53,014 bases of DNA from contig JAIROG010000127.1 of assembly GCA_031257675.1 (NCBI GenBank), positions 1 through 53,014 of the forward strand. Reading direction: 5' to 3'. A model generated the notes under the pieces. The model had not been told where the DNA came from. It ran no database searches and saw only the letters and a list, made by a program, of their open reading frames with translations. Of this stretch, positions 25,298 through 33,527 are shown one piece after another. This DNA is from Treponema sp. GTDB lineage: Bacteria > Spirochaetota > Spirochaetia > Treponematales > Breznakiellaceae. Made by a program: the position numbers and the translations under genes. Position 1 is the stretch's first letter. Each line of letters begins with the position of its first letter.

Positions 25298-26872
25298 TCA
25301 CATTAACGGCGCAAAGATGCGCAGTACGTCCTGTACCACCCGTTGAAGAGCGTTGCGGGCGCAGTCTTTTAAGGTGATGAGGTGGGAAATTCGCTGAGTC
25401 TCCAGAAAGTCTTTTTTTATCGCCGCAATGCCGCTGTTTTGGTAAATGCAGACCCCGCACTCAAAATGCAGGTAGAGGCTTCGGAAATCGAGGTTCGTGG
25501 TGCCGACAGTCGCTATCTTGTCATCGGAAACAAAGGTTTTTGAGTGATTAAACCCGATTGTGTATTCGTATACCTTGACCCCGGCTTGAATGAGTTGCCG
25601 GTAATACGACCGTGAAGCAATCGCCACAAGTTTCTTGTCCCACCGGTGCGGGGTGATGATGCGGATGTCAATGCCGCTTTTCGCCGCCAGGCTCAGAGCC
25701 GAAAGCAGGTTGTCGTCAACCACAAGGTACGGGGTGTTGATGTACACATACTCCTTTGCGTTGTTGATGATCTGGATATACACATGCTCCCCCACGTTTT
25801 CATCATCAATGGGGCTGTCCGCGTAAGGCTGGACATATCCATCGGATTCAATGGCGCATGATTCGTCTTTCCATGGATAGAACGCGGTGTAATTGTCCTT
25901 TGGAAGGCGAGGGTTCGCCTGCATCAATTCAAAGTTCCACATTTCAAGGAAAATCATCGTAAGCGACCACGCCGCTTTGCCGTGAAGCATGATTCCGGAG
26001 TCTTTCCAGTGTCCGAACCGCTCAAATTCGTTGATATACTCATCGGCGAGGTTGATGCCGCCGGTAAAAGCGGTCCGTCCGTCAATTGCGATAATTTTCC
26101 GGTGATCGCGGTTATTCTGTTGCGATGACAGAATAGGCGTAAATGGGTTGAAAACGAGGCATTTAATTCCTTTCTTTTCTAAATGCCGCTTGTAATCCGG
26201 CGGCAAAGACAAAAAGCAGCCTAAATCGTCATACATAATCCGTACGTCAAGTCCATTTCCAGCTTTTCTCTCCAATATATCAATGATCGGATCCAGCATG
26301 GCTCCTTGCCGCATTATAAAAAATTCCAGAAAAATATAACGCTCCGCAGTTTCAAGCTCTTTCAGTATTTGGGCAAAGTAGCTCTCCCCTGAATTAAAAT
26401 ACACCGTTTGAGTTTGATCGTATACGGGAAAGCCCGCGTAATGCTGCAAATACCTGATTTGAGAAAGACAGTCGTATTCGGCTTCAGCCAGCGCGGAGAA
26501 CGTGTCGCCGCATAAACCGTAGAATGGCGCGCTTTCTTCCCTGTTTTGTATGATGAGGTTTGTCATTCTTTTTGAATTAAATTGGGTGTGGAAAATAATG
26601 TATAAAATACCGCCGAACACGGGAAACGCCATGATCAAAAAAACCCATGTCACCTTATACGCTGGCTTTTCTTTTTTATTAACAATGTAGAGGCATACGA
26701 AGAGGCTCAAGAGATGGAGCGCCAATCCCAAATAACGGGAAAGCAGATCCGATCCCAAGGTAATAAACATGATGAACAGAATCTGAACAAGCAGGAGGAA
26801 AATAACAAAAACCCTCCGCCTGAAGATTACGCGAACCCATTTTTTCTTTTTTTTATGCTGTTTCTCTTTCAT
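25298..26872 (-). CDS. cls: Cardiolipin synthase (phospholipase D family)
   Basis: Makes cardiolipin by condensing two phosphatidylglycerols at the inner membrane. Two N-terminal membrane helices lie at about residues 20-42 and 45-65, with a further hydrophobic segment near 75-95. The two HKD catalytic motifs are DHRKIIAIDGRTAFTGG (about residue 257) and NHSKTFVSDDKIATVG (about residue 440). At 524 aa it has the length of bacterial Cls. The N-terminus is unusually Lys-rich (MKEKQHKKKKK). No clear ribosome binding site. It converges with the binding-protein gene and is followed upstream by yciO on the same strand. Confidence 0.93.
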   Translation of the reverse strand: MKEKQHKKKKKWVRVIFRRRVFVIFLLLVQILFIMFITLGSDLLSRYLGLALHLLSLFVCLYIVNKKEKPAYKVTWVFLIMAFPVFGGILYIIFHTQFNSKRMTNLIIQNREESAPFYGLCGDTFSALAEAEYDCLSQIRYLQHYAGFPVYDQTQTVYFNSGESYFAQILKELETAERYIFLEFFIMRQGAMLDPIIDILERKAGNGLDVRIMYDDLGCFLSLPPDYKRHLEKKGIKCLVFNPFTPILSSQQNNRDHRKIIAIDGRTAFTGGINLADEYINEFERFGHWKDSGIMLHGKAAWSLTMIFLEMWNFELMQANPRLPKDNYTAFYPWKDESCAIESDGYVQPYADSPIDDENVGEHVYIQIINNAKEYVYINTPYLVVDDNLLSALSLAAKSGIDIRIITPHRWDKKLVAIASRSYYRQLIQAGVKVYEYTIGFNHSKTFVSDDKIATVGTTNLDFRSLYLHFECGVCIYQNSGIAAIKKDFLETQRISHLITLKDCARNALQRVVQDVLRIFAPLM

Positions 26873-26900
26873 CTATTATTGTACATGCTGATCTTGCCGA

Positions 26901-27539
26901 TCACCGGGGCCACGCTCCCGCGCCGACTCTTATCACGGCGACTTCATCGCCGCTCATGTCCAGCACCGTTGAGAAAAGCCTCGCCTGATCTTCTCCGCTG
27001 TCAAAAATGAGATCGATCCCCGCAATGTCTTCCAGTTCCCACCCGTTGTCAAAAAGCATGGCTTCCGGTTCATCGCTGTCTTCCTCCAGATGCGGCGAGA
27101 GCATGGTTCGCTTTGCGGTTATAGAATAGAGCGGCGCTCCAAGCGCTTCGATAAGGGCGATGGGAACCGGATTGTCAGGAATGCGGACGCCGATTTCCCG
27201 CCGGTGAAGACTCAACGCCTTTTCCGTCGTAAGCAACGTTTTCAAGATAAACACATACGGTCCCGGCGCTATCCTGTTGATGAGTCTGAACCTGCTGTTG
27301 TCAATGTTGCACAGATCGCTTAACTGAGACAATTCCGAACAAAGCAAGGTAAAGCGCTGCTCCTCCCGTTCCCGTGAAATCGCTCTGAGTCTTTTGATGC
27401 CGTCCTTTGATTTATACGAGCAGACTATGCTCCAACTCGTATCGGTCGGCAACGCGACAAGTCCGCCTGAGGAAAGCGCGTCAGCTCCCTTCGACAAGAG
27501 GCGGTCGTCAATGTTGGCCGGAATAATATGCGCTATCAT
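26901..27539 (-). CDS. YciO/YrdC/Sua5-family protein
   Basis: A 212-residue single-domain member of the Sua5/YrdC family. Members bind ATP and RNA and, for TsaC/Sua5, make threonylcarbamoyl-AMP for t6A tRNA modification. Conserved stretches are GGLVALPTDTSWSIVC at residues 30-45, PGPYVFILKT near 107-116, and IGVRIPDNPVPIALIEAL. The KxR/SxN pattern of true TsaC proteins is partly altered, and the sequence looks more like the YciO branch, so activity in t6A synthesis is uncertain. It is 28 bases upstream of cls on the same strand and may be cotranscribed. No obvious ribosome binding site; a GATAAT box lies a few bases before ATG. Confidence 0.82.
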   Translation of the reverse strand: MIAHIIPANIDDRLLSKGADALSSGGLVALPTDTSWSIVCSYKSKDGIKRLRAISREREEQRFTLLCSELSQLSDLCNIDNSRFRLINRIAPGPYVFILKTLLTTEKALSLHRREIGVRIPDNPVPIALIEALGAPLYSITAKRTMLSPHLEEDSDEPEAMLFDNGWELEDIAGIDLIFDSGEDQARLFSTVLDMSGDEVAVIRVGAGAWPR

Positions 27540-27761
27540 ACCATTATCGCTCTTATTGATTGTGGTGTTTTGATGGTTTCCTTATCAAAATCGTATCATT
27601 CCCTTCATGTATGGAGGATAGTATACATTTCTTTTTCCGAATAGACAATAGCGCCGGATCGAAAGATGCGCTCCAGAAACGCTTGCGAGGATGCTATGCG
27701 GACACTTCATGTATGTTTTTTATGTCTATGGTATGCTATAATGCGCAAAAAGGAGGCTTAT

Positions 27762-28250
27762 GTGCCGGATGTGTATAAACGCCCCAGTTGGGACGAGTAC
27801 TTTATGGAAGTGTGCGATGCCATTGCCAAGCGCGCGACCTGCGACCGCGGCAGATCGGGGTGTGTCATCGCAAAAGATCACCAGATTCTGGTGACAGGTT
27901 ATGTGGGGGCGCCGTCCGGTTTGCCCCATTGCGATGAGGTTGGACATCAGCTTAAACAGATGGTGCATGAGGATGGCAATGTCACCACTCATTGCGTACG
28001 AACCGTACACGCCGAACAAAACGCCCTCTGCCAAGCCGCCAAACGCGGCATCAGCATAGAAGGAGCCACGCTCTACTGCCGCATGACGCCCTGCCGGACC
28101 TGCGCCATGCTGATCATCAATTGCGGCATTGTACGGGTGGTTTGCCAGCGGCGGTACCACGATATGGCGGATTCCGAGTCGATGTTCAAGAAAGCGGGCG
28201 TCACGCTTGAATACGTGCATGATGAGACTCAGATGTATGACAAGCAATAG
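27762..28250 (+). CDS. Deoxycytidylate deaminase-like zinc enzyme
   Basis: Converts dCMP to dUMP for thymidylate synthesis, or deaminates a related nucleotide. The zinc site is complete: HAEQNAL gives the His and catalytic Glu, and MTPCRTCAMLII gives the two Cys. The N-terminal signature RPSWDEYFMEVCDAIAKRATC is typical of ComEB/dCMP deaminases. I place the start at GTG 27762 (162 aa) because AGGAGG lies five bases upstream. The in-frame ATG at 27741 overlaps a TATAAT box (27737-27742), so it probably lies before the transcript begins. The gene diverges from yciO. Confidence 0.88.
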   Translation: MPDVYKRPSWDEYFMEVCDAIAKRATCDRGRSGCVIAKDHQILVTGYVGAPSGLPHCDEVGHQLKQMVHEDGNVTTHCVRTVHAEQNALCQAAKRGISIEGATLYCRMTPCRTCAMLIINCGIVRVVCQRRYHDMADSESMFKKAGVTLEYVHDETQMYDKQ

Positions 28251-28256
28251 GGTTGT

Positions 28257-28337
28257 ATGAAAAGCGCCGGACGCTTTTGTGCCGTATTTTTTGCCCTTGC
28301 TTTTATAGCGCAAGCTGTATATACTATTTATTTATGA
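28257..28337 (+). CDS. Possible 26-residue membrane peptide
   Basis: A 26-codon frame starting 6 bases after the deaminase stop: MKSAG, then a hydrophobic stretch RFCAVFFALAFIAQAVYTIYL that could span a membrane. Its stop overlaps the ATG of the next gene as ATGA, the usual sign of translational coupling. Ribosome binding site weak (AGGG). A strong promoter-like pair (28297-28325) lies inside it, which offers a rival explanation, so the peptide is only a candidate. Confidence 0.35.
   Translation: MKSAGRFCAVFFALAFIAQAVYTIYL
28297..28325 (+). promoter_or_regulatory. Promoter for the gene at 28334, leaderless
   Basis: TTGCTT (28297-28302) and TATACT (28320-28325) are exactly 17 bases apart. 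Transcription would begin at about 28332-28334, at the ATG itself, giving a leaderless mRNA. Confidence 0.5.
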
Positions 28338-28972
28338 CAAGGGGAATTCTTATTGCGGGCAATAACTCGCCTTTACTAACGTCGTTAGCTATAGAAGCCG
28401 CAAAACGGGTGGATCACTTTACGGCGGCTCTCATCCCTGACGGGTCGGACAGACTGCTCTCCGTTTCAAGCGCGGAAGTGTTAAACTGGAATCCGGGGAG
28501 TCCCATTGCGGCGAAGACTTTGGTTATGGCGGCGGAAAATCGTTTGGGGCAAATCAACGAGACCATTTTGGTATGCGCTCCGCCCGCGTCCTGCAAAGAG
28601 AAAAGCCGGCTAGACTACAGCGAAATTGAAAGCTTTGTTCAGGATCAGATCAAAGGCTGGTTCTTTTTGATAAAAGAGATAATTGAGGGTTTCCGGGCAA
28701 GAAAAACAGGCGTTTTAAGTCTGGCGTTTTCTCATGCCAATAACAAAAAAGACCTCCTTGCGCCAAGCGGCTTGGCTTCGTTCCAAGCCCTCGCCCAGGG
28801 GCTTCTAGCGCTCGCCCCATTGGAGCCGTTCCAAACGCTGGGATTTACTCCGTCCGAAACCGGCGATGACGCGGGTTTTGCGGCGTTTATCTTCAAAGTT
28901 ATGGAAGAGGACAATAAAAAAAACAACGGCAGATGGCATAAATTCGGCAAATTGAATTTCTTTGGCAGATAG
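28334..28972 (+). CDS. Hypothetical protein, 212 aa
   Basis: The N-terminus (TRGILIAGNNSPLLTSLAIEAAKRVDHFTAALI) resembles the start of a Rossmann-type dinucleotide fold, but the later Tyr-Lys motif of short-chain dehydrogenases is not evident, so no enzyme is assigned. The middle segment FVQDQIKGWFFLIKEIIEGF is amphipathic. It may be a degenerate dehydrogenase-like protein peculiar to this lineage. Start at ATG 28334: no ribosome binding site, but a promoter ends eight bases upstream and the codon also overlaps the stop of a small ORF. A three-hairpin repeat follows 92 bases downstream. Confidence 0.6.
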   Translation: MTRGILIAGNNSPLLTSLAIEAAKRVDHFTAALIPDGSDRLLSVSSAEVLNWNPGSPIAAKTLVMAAENRLGQINETILVCAPPASCKEKSRLDYSEIESFVQDQIKGWFFLIKEIIEGFRARKTGVLSLAFSHANNKKDLLAPSGLASFQALAQGLLALAPLEPFQTLGFTPSETGDDAGFAAFIFKVMEEDNKKNNGRWHKFGKLNFFGR

Positions 28973-29063
28973 CGAAACAAAGCGGCGGAGAATTGTATCT
29001 CAATTTGAGATGTTGCGAGAACTTTTTTGTCAGTCAAGGCAAAGGGTTAATCATCGTTTATTG

Positions 29064-29202
29064 GACTTGTTCAAGAACCCGGTTGGTTGTTGAACAAGTC
29101 TCGCGGATTTGACAAATTCCTTGTGGAGATTTGTCAAATCCGCTGTTTTTTAGCGAAAATTGTCCAATAACTGAAGTTATTGGACAACTCTACTAATAGG
29201 AG
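29064..29202 (+). repeat. Three-hairpin dispersed repeat, copy 2
   Basis: Hairpin 1 (29064-29100) has arms GACTTGTTCAAGAAC and GTTGTTGAACAAGTC around CCGGTTG. Hairpin 2 (29103-29143) has 15-base perfect arms GCGGATTTGACAAAT and ATTTGTCAAATCCGC. Hairpin 3 (29160-29187) has 12-base perfect arms around TGAA. Loop cores and tail (CTAATAGGAG) match copy 1 while the stems differ and remain complementary. The tail supplies the AGGAG ribosome binding site of the TerD gene at 29209. Confidence 0.8.
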
Positions 29203-29208
29203 AATAGT

Positions 29209-29820
29209 ATGGCGATAGAGCTCAAAAAAGGCGCGAGAATCTCTCTGGAAAAAAAGTCCAACGGCGCTTTGGGAGAGATGCTCGTAAATCTCAACTGGAA
29301 CAAAGAAAGCGTGAAAAAGGGCTTTTTGAGTTCTCTGTCCGGCGGAAGGGGGAAAGGCATAGATTTGGATCTCGGCTGTCTTTTTGAACTGAAAAACGGT
29401 TCCAAGGGCTGTGTTCAGGCGCTTGGCAATGCATTCGGCAGTTTGAGCAATCCGCCTTTTATCTCTTTGGACGGAGACGACAGGACGGGAGAATCCGCAG
29501 GCGGCGAAAATCTCCGCATAAACGGCGACAAAATATCACAGTTCAAACGGATATTGATTTATACTTTCATCTACGAAGGCGCAGCCGACTGGAAACAGAC
29601 AAACGGCATTGTCACCATAAAATATCCGGGCAGCCAAGATATAATCATCCGTATGGACGATTACAGCTCTTCCCAGAATATGTGTGGAATCGCTCTTTTG
29701 GAGAACAGCGGCGACGAGACATTCTCTGTTGAAAAATTGGTTAGATTTTTCAGCGGCCACCGCGACCTGGACCGCGCTTATGGATGGGGAATGAAGTGGG
29801 TGGCGGGTTCAAAGGATTAA
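29209..29820 (+). CDS. TerD-family stress protein
   Basis: A 203-residue protein with the TerD beta-sandwich domain, a calcium-binding fold found in tellurite/stress-resistance loci. Recognisable stretches are IELKKGARISLEKK, GKGIDLDLGCLFELKNG, ISLDGDDRTGE (acidic loop expected to bind Ca2+), SQFKRILIYTFIYEG and MCGIALLENSGDE. It looks closest to the TerA/TerD subgroup with an N-terminal extension. First gene of a seven-gene operon; its stop overlaps the ATG of the AIM24-type gene as TAATG. The ribosome binding site is the 3' end of the hairpin repeat, suggesting the repeat could affect expression (inference). Confidence 0.88.
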   Translation: MAIELKKGARISLEKKSNGALGEMLVNLNWNKESVKKGFLSSLSGGRGKGIDLDLGCLFELKNGSKGCVQALGNAFGSLSNPPFISLDGDDRTGESAGGENLRINGDKISQFKRILIYTFIYEGAADWKQTNGIVTIKYPGSQDIIIRMDDYSSSQNMCGIALLENSGDETFSVEKLVRFFSGHRDLDRAYGWGMKWVAGSKD

Positions 29821-30512
29821 TGAAAATGGGCAAATACGAAATTTTATATCAAGACGCTTTTCCGATAATCAAGTATCAGTTAGCGCAGGGTGAACGGCTA
29901 AAAGCCGAATCGGATGCGATGGTAGCGATGTCCGACACGGTTGATGTGACCGGCGGGGTGGAAGGCGGCGTTCTCAGCGGATTGGCGAGAATGTTCGCTG
30001 GCGAAAAGTTCTTCTTTCAATATCTGTGCGCTTCGCGAGGTCCCGGCGAAGCGCTTTTGGCGCATGCCCTGCCCGGCGGGATTGTGGATGTGGAACTAGA
30101 CGGCTCCTATGGGCTCCGCGTGCAAAAAGACGGATTCCTCGCCGCCACAGAGGGAGTGGAAGTCAAAACGCAGATGCAAAATCTGTTTCAGGGCATATTT
30201 TCGCAAGAGGGTTTTTTCGTTCTCAATGTGGGCGGTCGCGGCACGGTTTTTCTGAGCAGTTACGGCGCAATTCACGCGATAAACCTCAAAGCCGGCGAAG
30301 AATACGTTGTAGATAACGGGCATTTGGTCGCGTGGGCTGACTATATGCAATACAAGATTGAGAAAGCGTCAAATGGCTGGATTTCCAGTTTTATGTCTGG
30401 CGAGCGCCTTGTATGCCGTTTTAAGGGTCCGGGAATCGTGTTAATCCAAACCCGCAATCCCAATGGAATGAAGGGATTCATCAGCAAACTCGGTTTTTTG
30501 ATGAAAACATAA
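29820..30512 (+). CDS. AIM24/TIGR00266-family protein
   Basis: A 230-residue beta-rich protein of the AIM24 family, which often neighbours TerD genes. Family stretches are QLAQGERLKAESDAMVAMSD, LAHALPGGIVDVELDG, FFVLNVGGRGTVFLSSYG and GEEYVVDNGHLVAWAD, all typical of the double-stranded beta-helix fold. No catalytic site is known; a scaffold or ligand-sensing role at the membrane is proposed for the family. Start chosen at ATG 29820, overlapping the TerD stop; ATG 29826 (MGKYEIL) is equally possible. The lyase gene follows 32 bases downstream. Confidence 0.87.
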   Translation: MKMGKYEILYQDAFPIIKYQLAQGERLKAESDAMVAMSDTVDVTGGVEGGVLSGLARMFAGEKFFFQYLCASRGPGEALLAHALPGGIVDVELDGSYGLRVQKDGFLAATEGVEVKTQMQNLFQGIFSQEGFFVLNVGGRGTVFLSSYGAIHAINLKAGEEYVVDNGHLVAWADYMQYKIEKASNGWISSFMSGERLVCRFKGPGIVLIQTRNPNGMKGFISKLGFLMKT

Positions 30513-30544
30513 AGAATAATTTCTATGTCTCAATATGTCTCAAA

Positions 30545-31510
30545 ATGACGCGTGATAAATCTTACCTGCAATACAAAGTCGGGGCGTTGATGTATACTCC
30601 CGCTTTGAATGCTAATGTTGGCAAAAAAGTTTGCGGCGGGGAATTTCCAGAATTGGATTCTCTCGCTTTGTGCTTGGAAGACGCCGTTTCCGAATGCGGG
30701 GTGAAAAACGCCGAAAGGCAACTCGTTAACACTCTAAGATACATTTCCAAGCATAAAAAAGACGATATGCCATTGCTGTTTGTCAGATTGCGCAACGTTG
30801 AACAGTTTAGGCGTTTCCCAAAACTGCTGGGAGAGTTGATCGACATTTTAACAGGCGTGATTTTTCCTAAGTTTGACTTGTCCAATGCCGCCGAATACTG
30901 CTCAATTATGGGAAGCGTAAACGCCAAAATTCATAATCCGATATTTATGATGCCGATACTTGAAAGTTTTGACATAATCAATATGGAAACGAGAAAACGC
31001 TCCTTGCTGGATATTCACAAGTTGCTGGATGGATGCAAGGAATATGTTTTGAATATACGAGTCGGCGCAATGGATTTTTCAAGTTTTTACGGGTTGAGAA
31101 GGGCGGCTACGCAGAGCATTTATGATATTGGGATTGTCAGTGATGTTCTAAAAGATATTCTAACTGTGTTTGCGGGCGATTATACGGTATCCGCTCCGGT
31201 GTGGGAATATTATGGAGGCGCGGGGGATCTGAGTTGGAAAAAAGGACTGGAAAAAGAACTCGCGCTTGACATTGCAAATGGTTTTATAGGAAAAACTGTT
31301 ATTCATCCGTCGCAGTTGCCGTTGGTCAGAAAATGGCTAAAGCCCATTCGCGCGGATTTTGAAGACGCCAAATCCATATTGAAATGGGAAGACAAAGAGC
31401 TTGGAGTTATGAGAAGCGTTGAAGGCAATAGGATGAATGAATTATCCACGCATCAGAAATGGGCGGGCAAAATTCTACGTCTTGCTGAAATTTATGGAGT
31501 TAGAGATTGA
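30545..31510 (+). CDS. HpcH/HpaI (CitE-like) C-C bond lyase of a Ter cluster
   Basis: A 321-residue TIM-barrel lyase related to citrate lyase beta subunit and malyl-CoA lyase. It shows SLALCLEDAVSECG, FMMPILESFDII with the metal Glu, and RVGAMDFSSFYGL with the metal Asp. Family members cleave or form C-C bonds of acyl-CoA or keto-acid substrates with Mg2+. In Ter-linked clusters this protein occurs with ATP-grasp, PRTase and HAD genes and has been proposed to make part of a nucleoside-like metabolite. The stop TGA overlaps the TTG start of the ATP-grasp gene. Intact. Confidence 0.85.
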   Translation: MTRDKSYLQYKVGALMYTPALNANVGKKVCGGEFPELDSLALCLEDAVSECGVKNAERQLVNTLRYISKHKKDDMPLLFVRLRNVEQFRRFPKLLGELIDILTGVIFPKFDLSNAAEYCSIMGSVNAKIHNPIFMMPILESFDIINMETRKRSLLDIHKLLDGCKEYVLNIRVGAMDFSSFYGLRRAATQSIYDIGIVSDVLKDILTVFAGDYTVSAPVWEYYGGAGDLSWKKGLEKELALDIANGFIGKTVIHPSQLPLVRKWLKPIRADFEDAKSILKWEDKELGVMRSVEGNRMNELSTHQKWAGKILRLAEIYGVRD

Positions 31511-32520
31511 AAACGATTAGAGTGTGGTTTAATCATTGGTTTAGCGCCGCTTACCACATTATAAAGCTACTAAAAGAAGATGATTCTTTCAACTTCACCG
31601 TAGCCGGAAGCAACACGGACGACAACTGCGTTTATCGTTCGGTGTGCGATGAGTGGATTAGGGAAGAGGAAATCCCGGATGCTGAAAATTATGTGAATTA
31701 TTGCTTGGAGTTCTGCCGGGAAAACCGCATTGACGTGTTTGCTGTCCGCCGCAATATGCTTGCCGTATCCAAAAGGATAAAAGAATTCTCCGATATTGGA
31801 GTCAAGGTCTTGACTGAAAATTATTCCATTATGAGCGCGATGTCCAACAAGGAACGGACATACAAATTGTTTTGCGATAGTGGAATTGGATATGTGCCTG
31901 AGTATCGCATCGTCCGCACGGCGTCTGAGTTTGAAACATATTACAGGCGGATAAAAACAGATTCCAACCGGGTTTGCTTCAAGTTCGCCTGCGGCGAGGG
32001 AGCGGTTGGTTTTCGCGTGGTGGATAATAGGATAGAGCATAATTTATCAGAACCCGTAGGAGCAAAAATCACATATTCGGATGCTATAAAATCTCTGGAA
32101 AAATCTGGAAAACTGCCTCCGCTGATGGTTATGCCTTATCTTTCTGGAACAGAGGTGAGCGTCGATTGCCTATATATGCCGAACAAAATGCACATCATCA
32201 TTCCAAGATATAAATCCTGCGGAAGAAGCGAAACGATAAAATTCGAGACGGATATAATTGATATATGCGATAAATTTCTAAACGCAATAGAACCGGAATT
32301 TCCAATTAATGTGCAGTTGAAATACGATGGCGCAACGCCTTTTCTTTTGGAGGTAAATGCAAGAATGTCTGGAGGCATTCAAATTTCCTGCGCAGCCACA
32401 GGGGTGAATATTCCTAACATTGCGGTGAATCGCCTGCTCGGAGTTGAGAAACAAGCGGATTTTGAAAAAATAACGAGAAGAATGTCATTTATAGAGATCC
32501 CCGTAGCGTTAGATATATGA
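31507..32520 (+). CDS. ATP-grasp ligase of a Ter cluster
   Basis: A 337-residue ATP-grasp enzyme, expected to join a carboxylate to an amine or thiol with ATP. The central lid region RVCFKFACGEGAVGFRVVDN and the metal-binding end PFLLEVNARMSGGIQIS (with Glu and Asn) are characteristic, and LMVMPYLSGTEVSVDCLYM is the core strand. The start is a TTG at 31507 overlapping the previous stop as TTGA; GGAG seven bases upstream supports it. The stop overlaps the next ATG as ATGA. It belongs to the Ter-associated ATP-grasp group by context; substrate unknown. Confidence 0.85.
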   Translation: MKTIRVWFNHWFSAAYHIIKLLKEDDSFNFTVAGSNTDDNCVYRSVCDEWIREEEIPDAENYVNYCLEFCRENRIDVFAVRRNMLAVSKRIKEFSDIGVKVLTENYSIMSAMSNKERTYKLFCDSGIGYVPEYRIVRTASEFETYYRRIKTDSNRVCFKFACGEGAVGFRVVDNRIEHNLSEPVGAKITYSDAIKSLEKSGKLPPLMVMPYLSGTEVSVDCLYMPNKMHIIIPRYKSCGRSETIKFETDIIDICDKFLNAIEPEFPINVQLKYDGATPFLLEVNARMSGGIQISCAATGVNIPNIAVNRLLGVEKQADFEKITRRMSFIEIPVALDI

Positions 32521-33527
32521 AAGTGAATTTGCAATTTGCCAATAGAGACAGCAGAACGGCGACAAGACCTTATGTGCTGGTAAATCCATTACTCGCAAAA
32601 CATCTTCCGTCAACGCCGAGCGAGAGCATCGATTATTTTTCTGAATTAGGCAAAAAAACGGCTGATTTATGCAAAGGCGAAAAGGTTCTGGTCATCGGCT
32701 TTGCGGAGACTGCCACGGCTGTTGGAGCGGCGGTGGCGTCGCTGATTGAGGGAGCGGTTTATATCCATACCACGAGAGAGCCGCTTTCGCAAAAACTGCT
32801 CGCCGCGGATTTTTCAGAAGAACACAGTCACGCTAAGAACCAAACGTTGTTTTTGAGTGAGAAATTCAATGACTTTAATAAATACGACAGATTGATATTT
32901 GTGGAAGATGAAATAACAACCGGCAAAACCATACTCAATTTTTTAAAGAAGATAAAATTCTCAAAAAAGAAAATAATTGTCTCCGCATTGATTTTCAACG
33001 GATTCGACGAAAAGGTTTTTTCCCAATACGACGCGGATTTTTGCTGCTTGCAGAGAATCGGATATGTGCATAAAATGTCTTTCGGCGATTTCCCAAATCC
33101 TCGACTGGGGGTTAATATTGCTGACTATGTTCGCAAGTGCGAAGAGCTTGCCGAGTGGTTTGTGAATTCAGTTGAAAATTCGGCGCTTAGAGGCAAAAAT
33201 ATTTTGGCGCTCGGCACGGAAGAATTTATGTATCCCGCTTTAGCCCTTGCTAGAAGATTGGAAAACATCGCGGCAAATGTTGTGTCGCAATCCACAACCA
33301 GAAGTCCGCTTTTGCCTAACAGCGATCCCAATTATCCATTTAATTCCCGCATTAGTTTTCAAAGCGTATATGACAGCGAAAGAACAACGTATCTTTACAA
33401 TTTGGATAAACGGGATGTGATTATTATAGCGACAGATGCAAGTGGCAATGCAGATGAACTCATAGATGCTTTGAGAGTTGCGAGAAGCGAAAAAATTTAT
33501 CTGGTGAGGGTGTATGGAACCGATTAA
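32517..33527 (+). CDS. Phosphoribosyltransferase with C-terminal TRSP domain
   Basis: A 336-residue PRTase of the type called PRTase_2 in Ter clusters. The PRPP-binding loop is DRLIFVEDEITTGKTILNF (acidic pair then TTGKT). The N-terminal part VLVIGFAETATAVGAAVAS is a nucleotide-binding strand-loop. The C-terminal domain begins near residue 210 and carries the eponymous motif in QSTTRSPLLPNSD, followed by ISFQSVYDSERTTYLYNL. These enzymes are predicted to attach a ribose-phosphate to a base-like precursor. ATGA overlap with the ATP-grasp gene and a 14-base overlap with the next gene. Intact. Confidence 0.87.
   Translation: MKVNLQFANRDSRTATRPYVLVNPLLAKHLPSTPSESIDYFSELGKKTADLCKGEKVLVIGFAETATAVGAAVASLIEGAVYIHTTREPLSQKLLAADFSEEHSHAKNQTLFLSEKFNDFNKYDRLIFVEDEITTGKTILNFLKKIKFSKKKIIVSALIFNGFDEKVFSQYDADFCCLQRIGYVHKMSFGDFPNPRLGVNIADYVRKCEELAEWFVNSVENSALRGKNILALGTEEFMYPALALARRLENIAANVVSQSTTRSPLLPNSDPNYPFNSRISFQSVYDSERTTYLYNLDKRDVIIIATDASGNADELIDALRVARSEKIYLVRVYGTD

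Noticed and set aside
27666-27761. N-terminal extension of the deaminase
   Set aside because: It contains the promoter -10 box, and the AGGAGG site points to the GTG at 27762.
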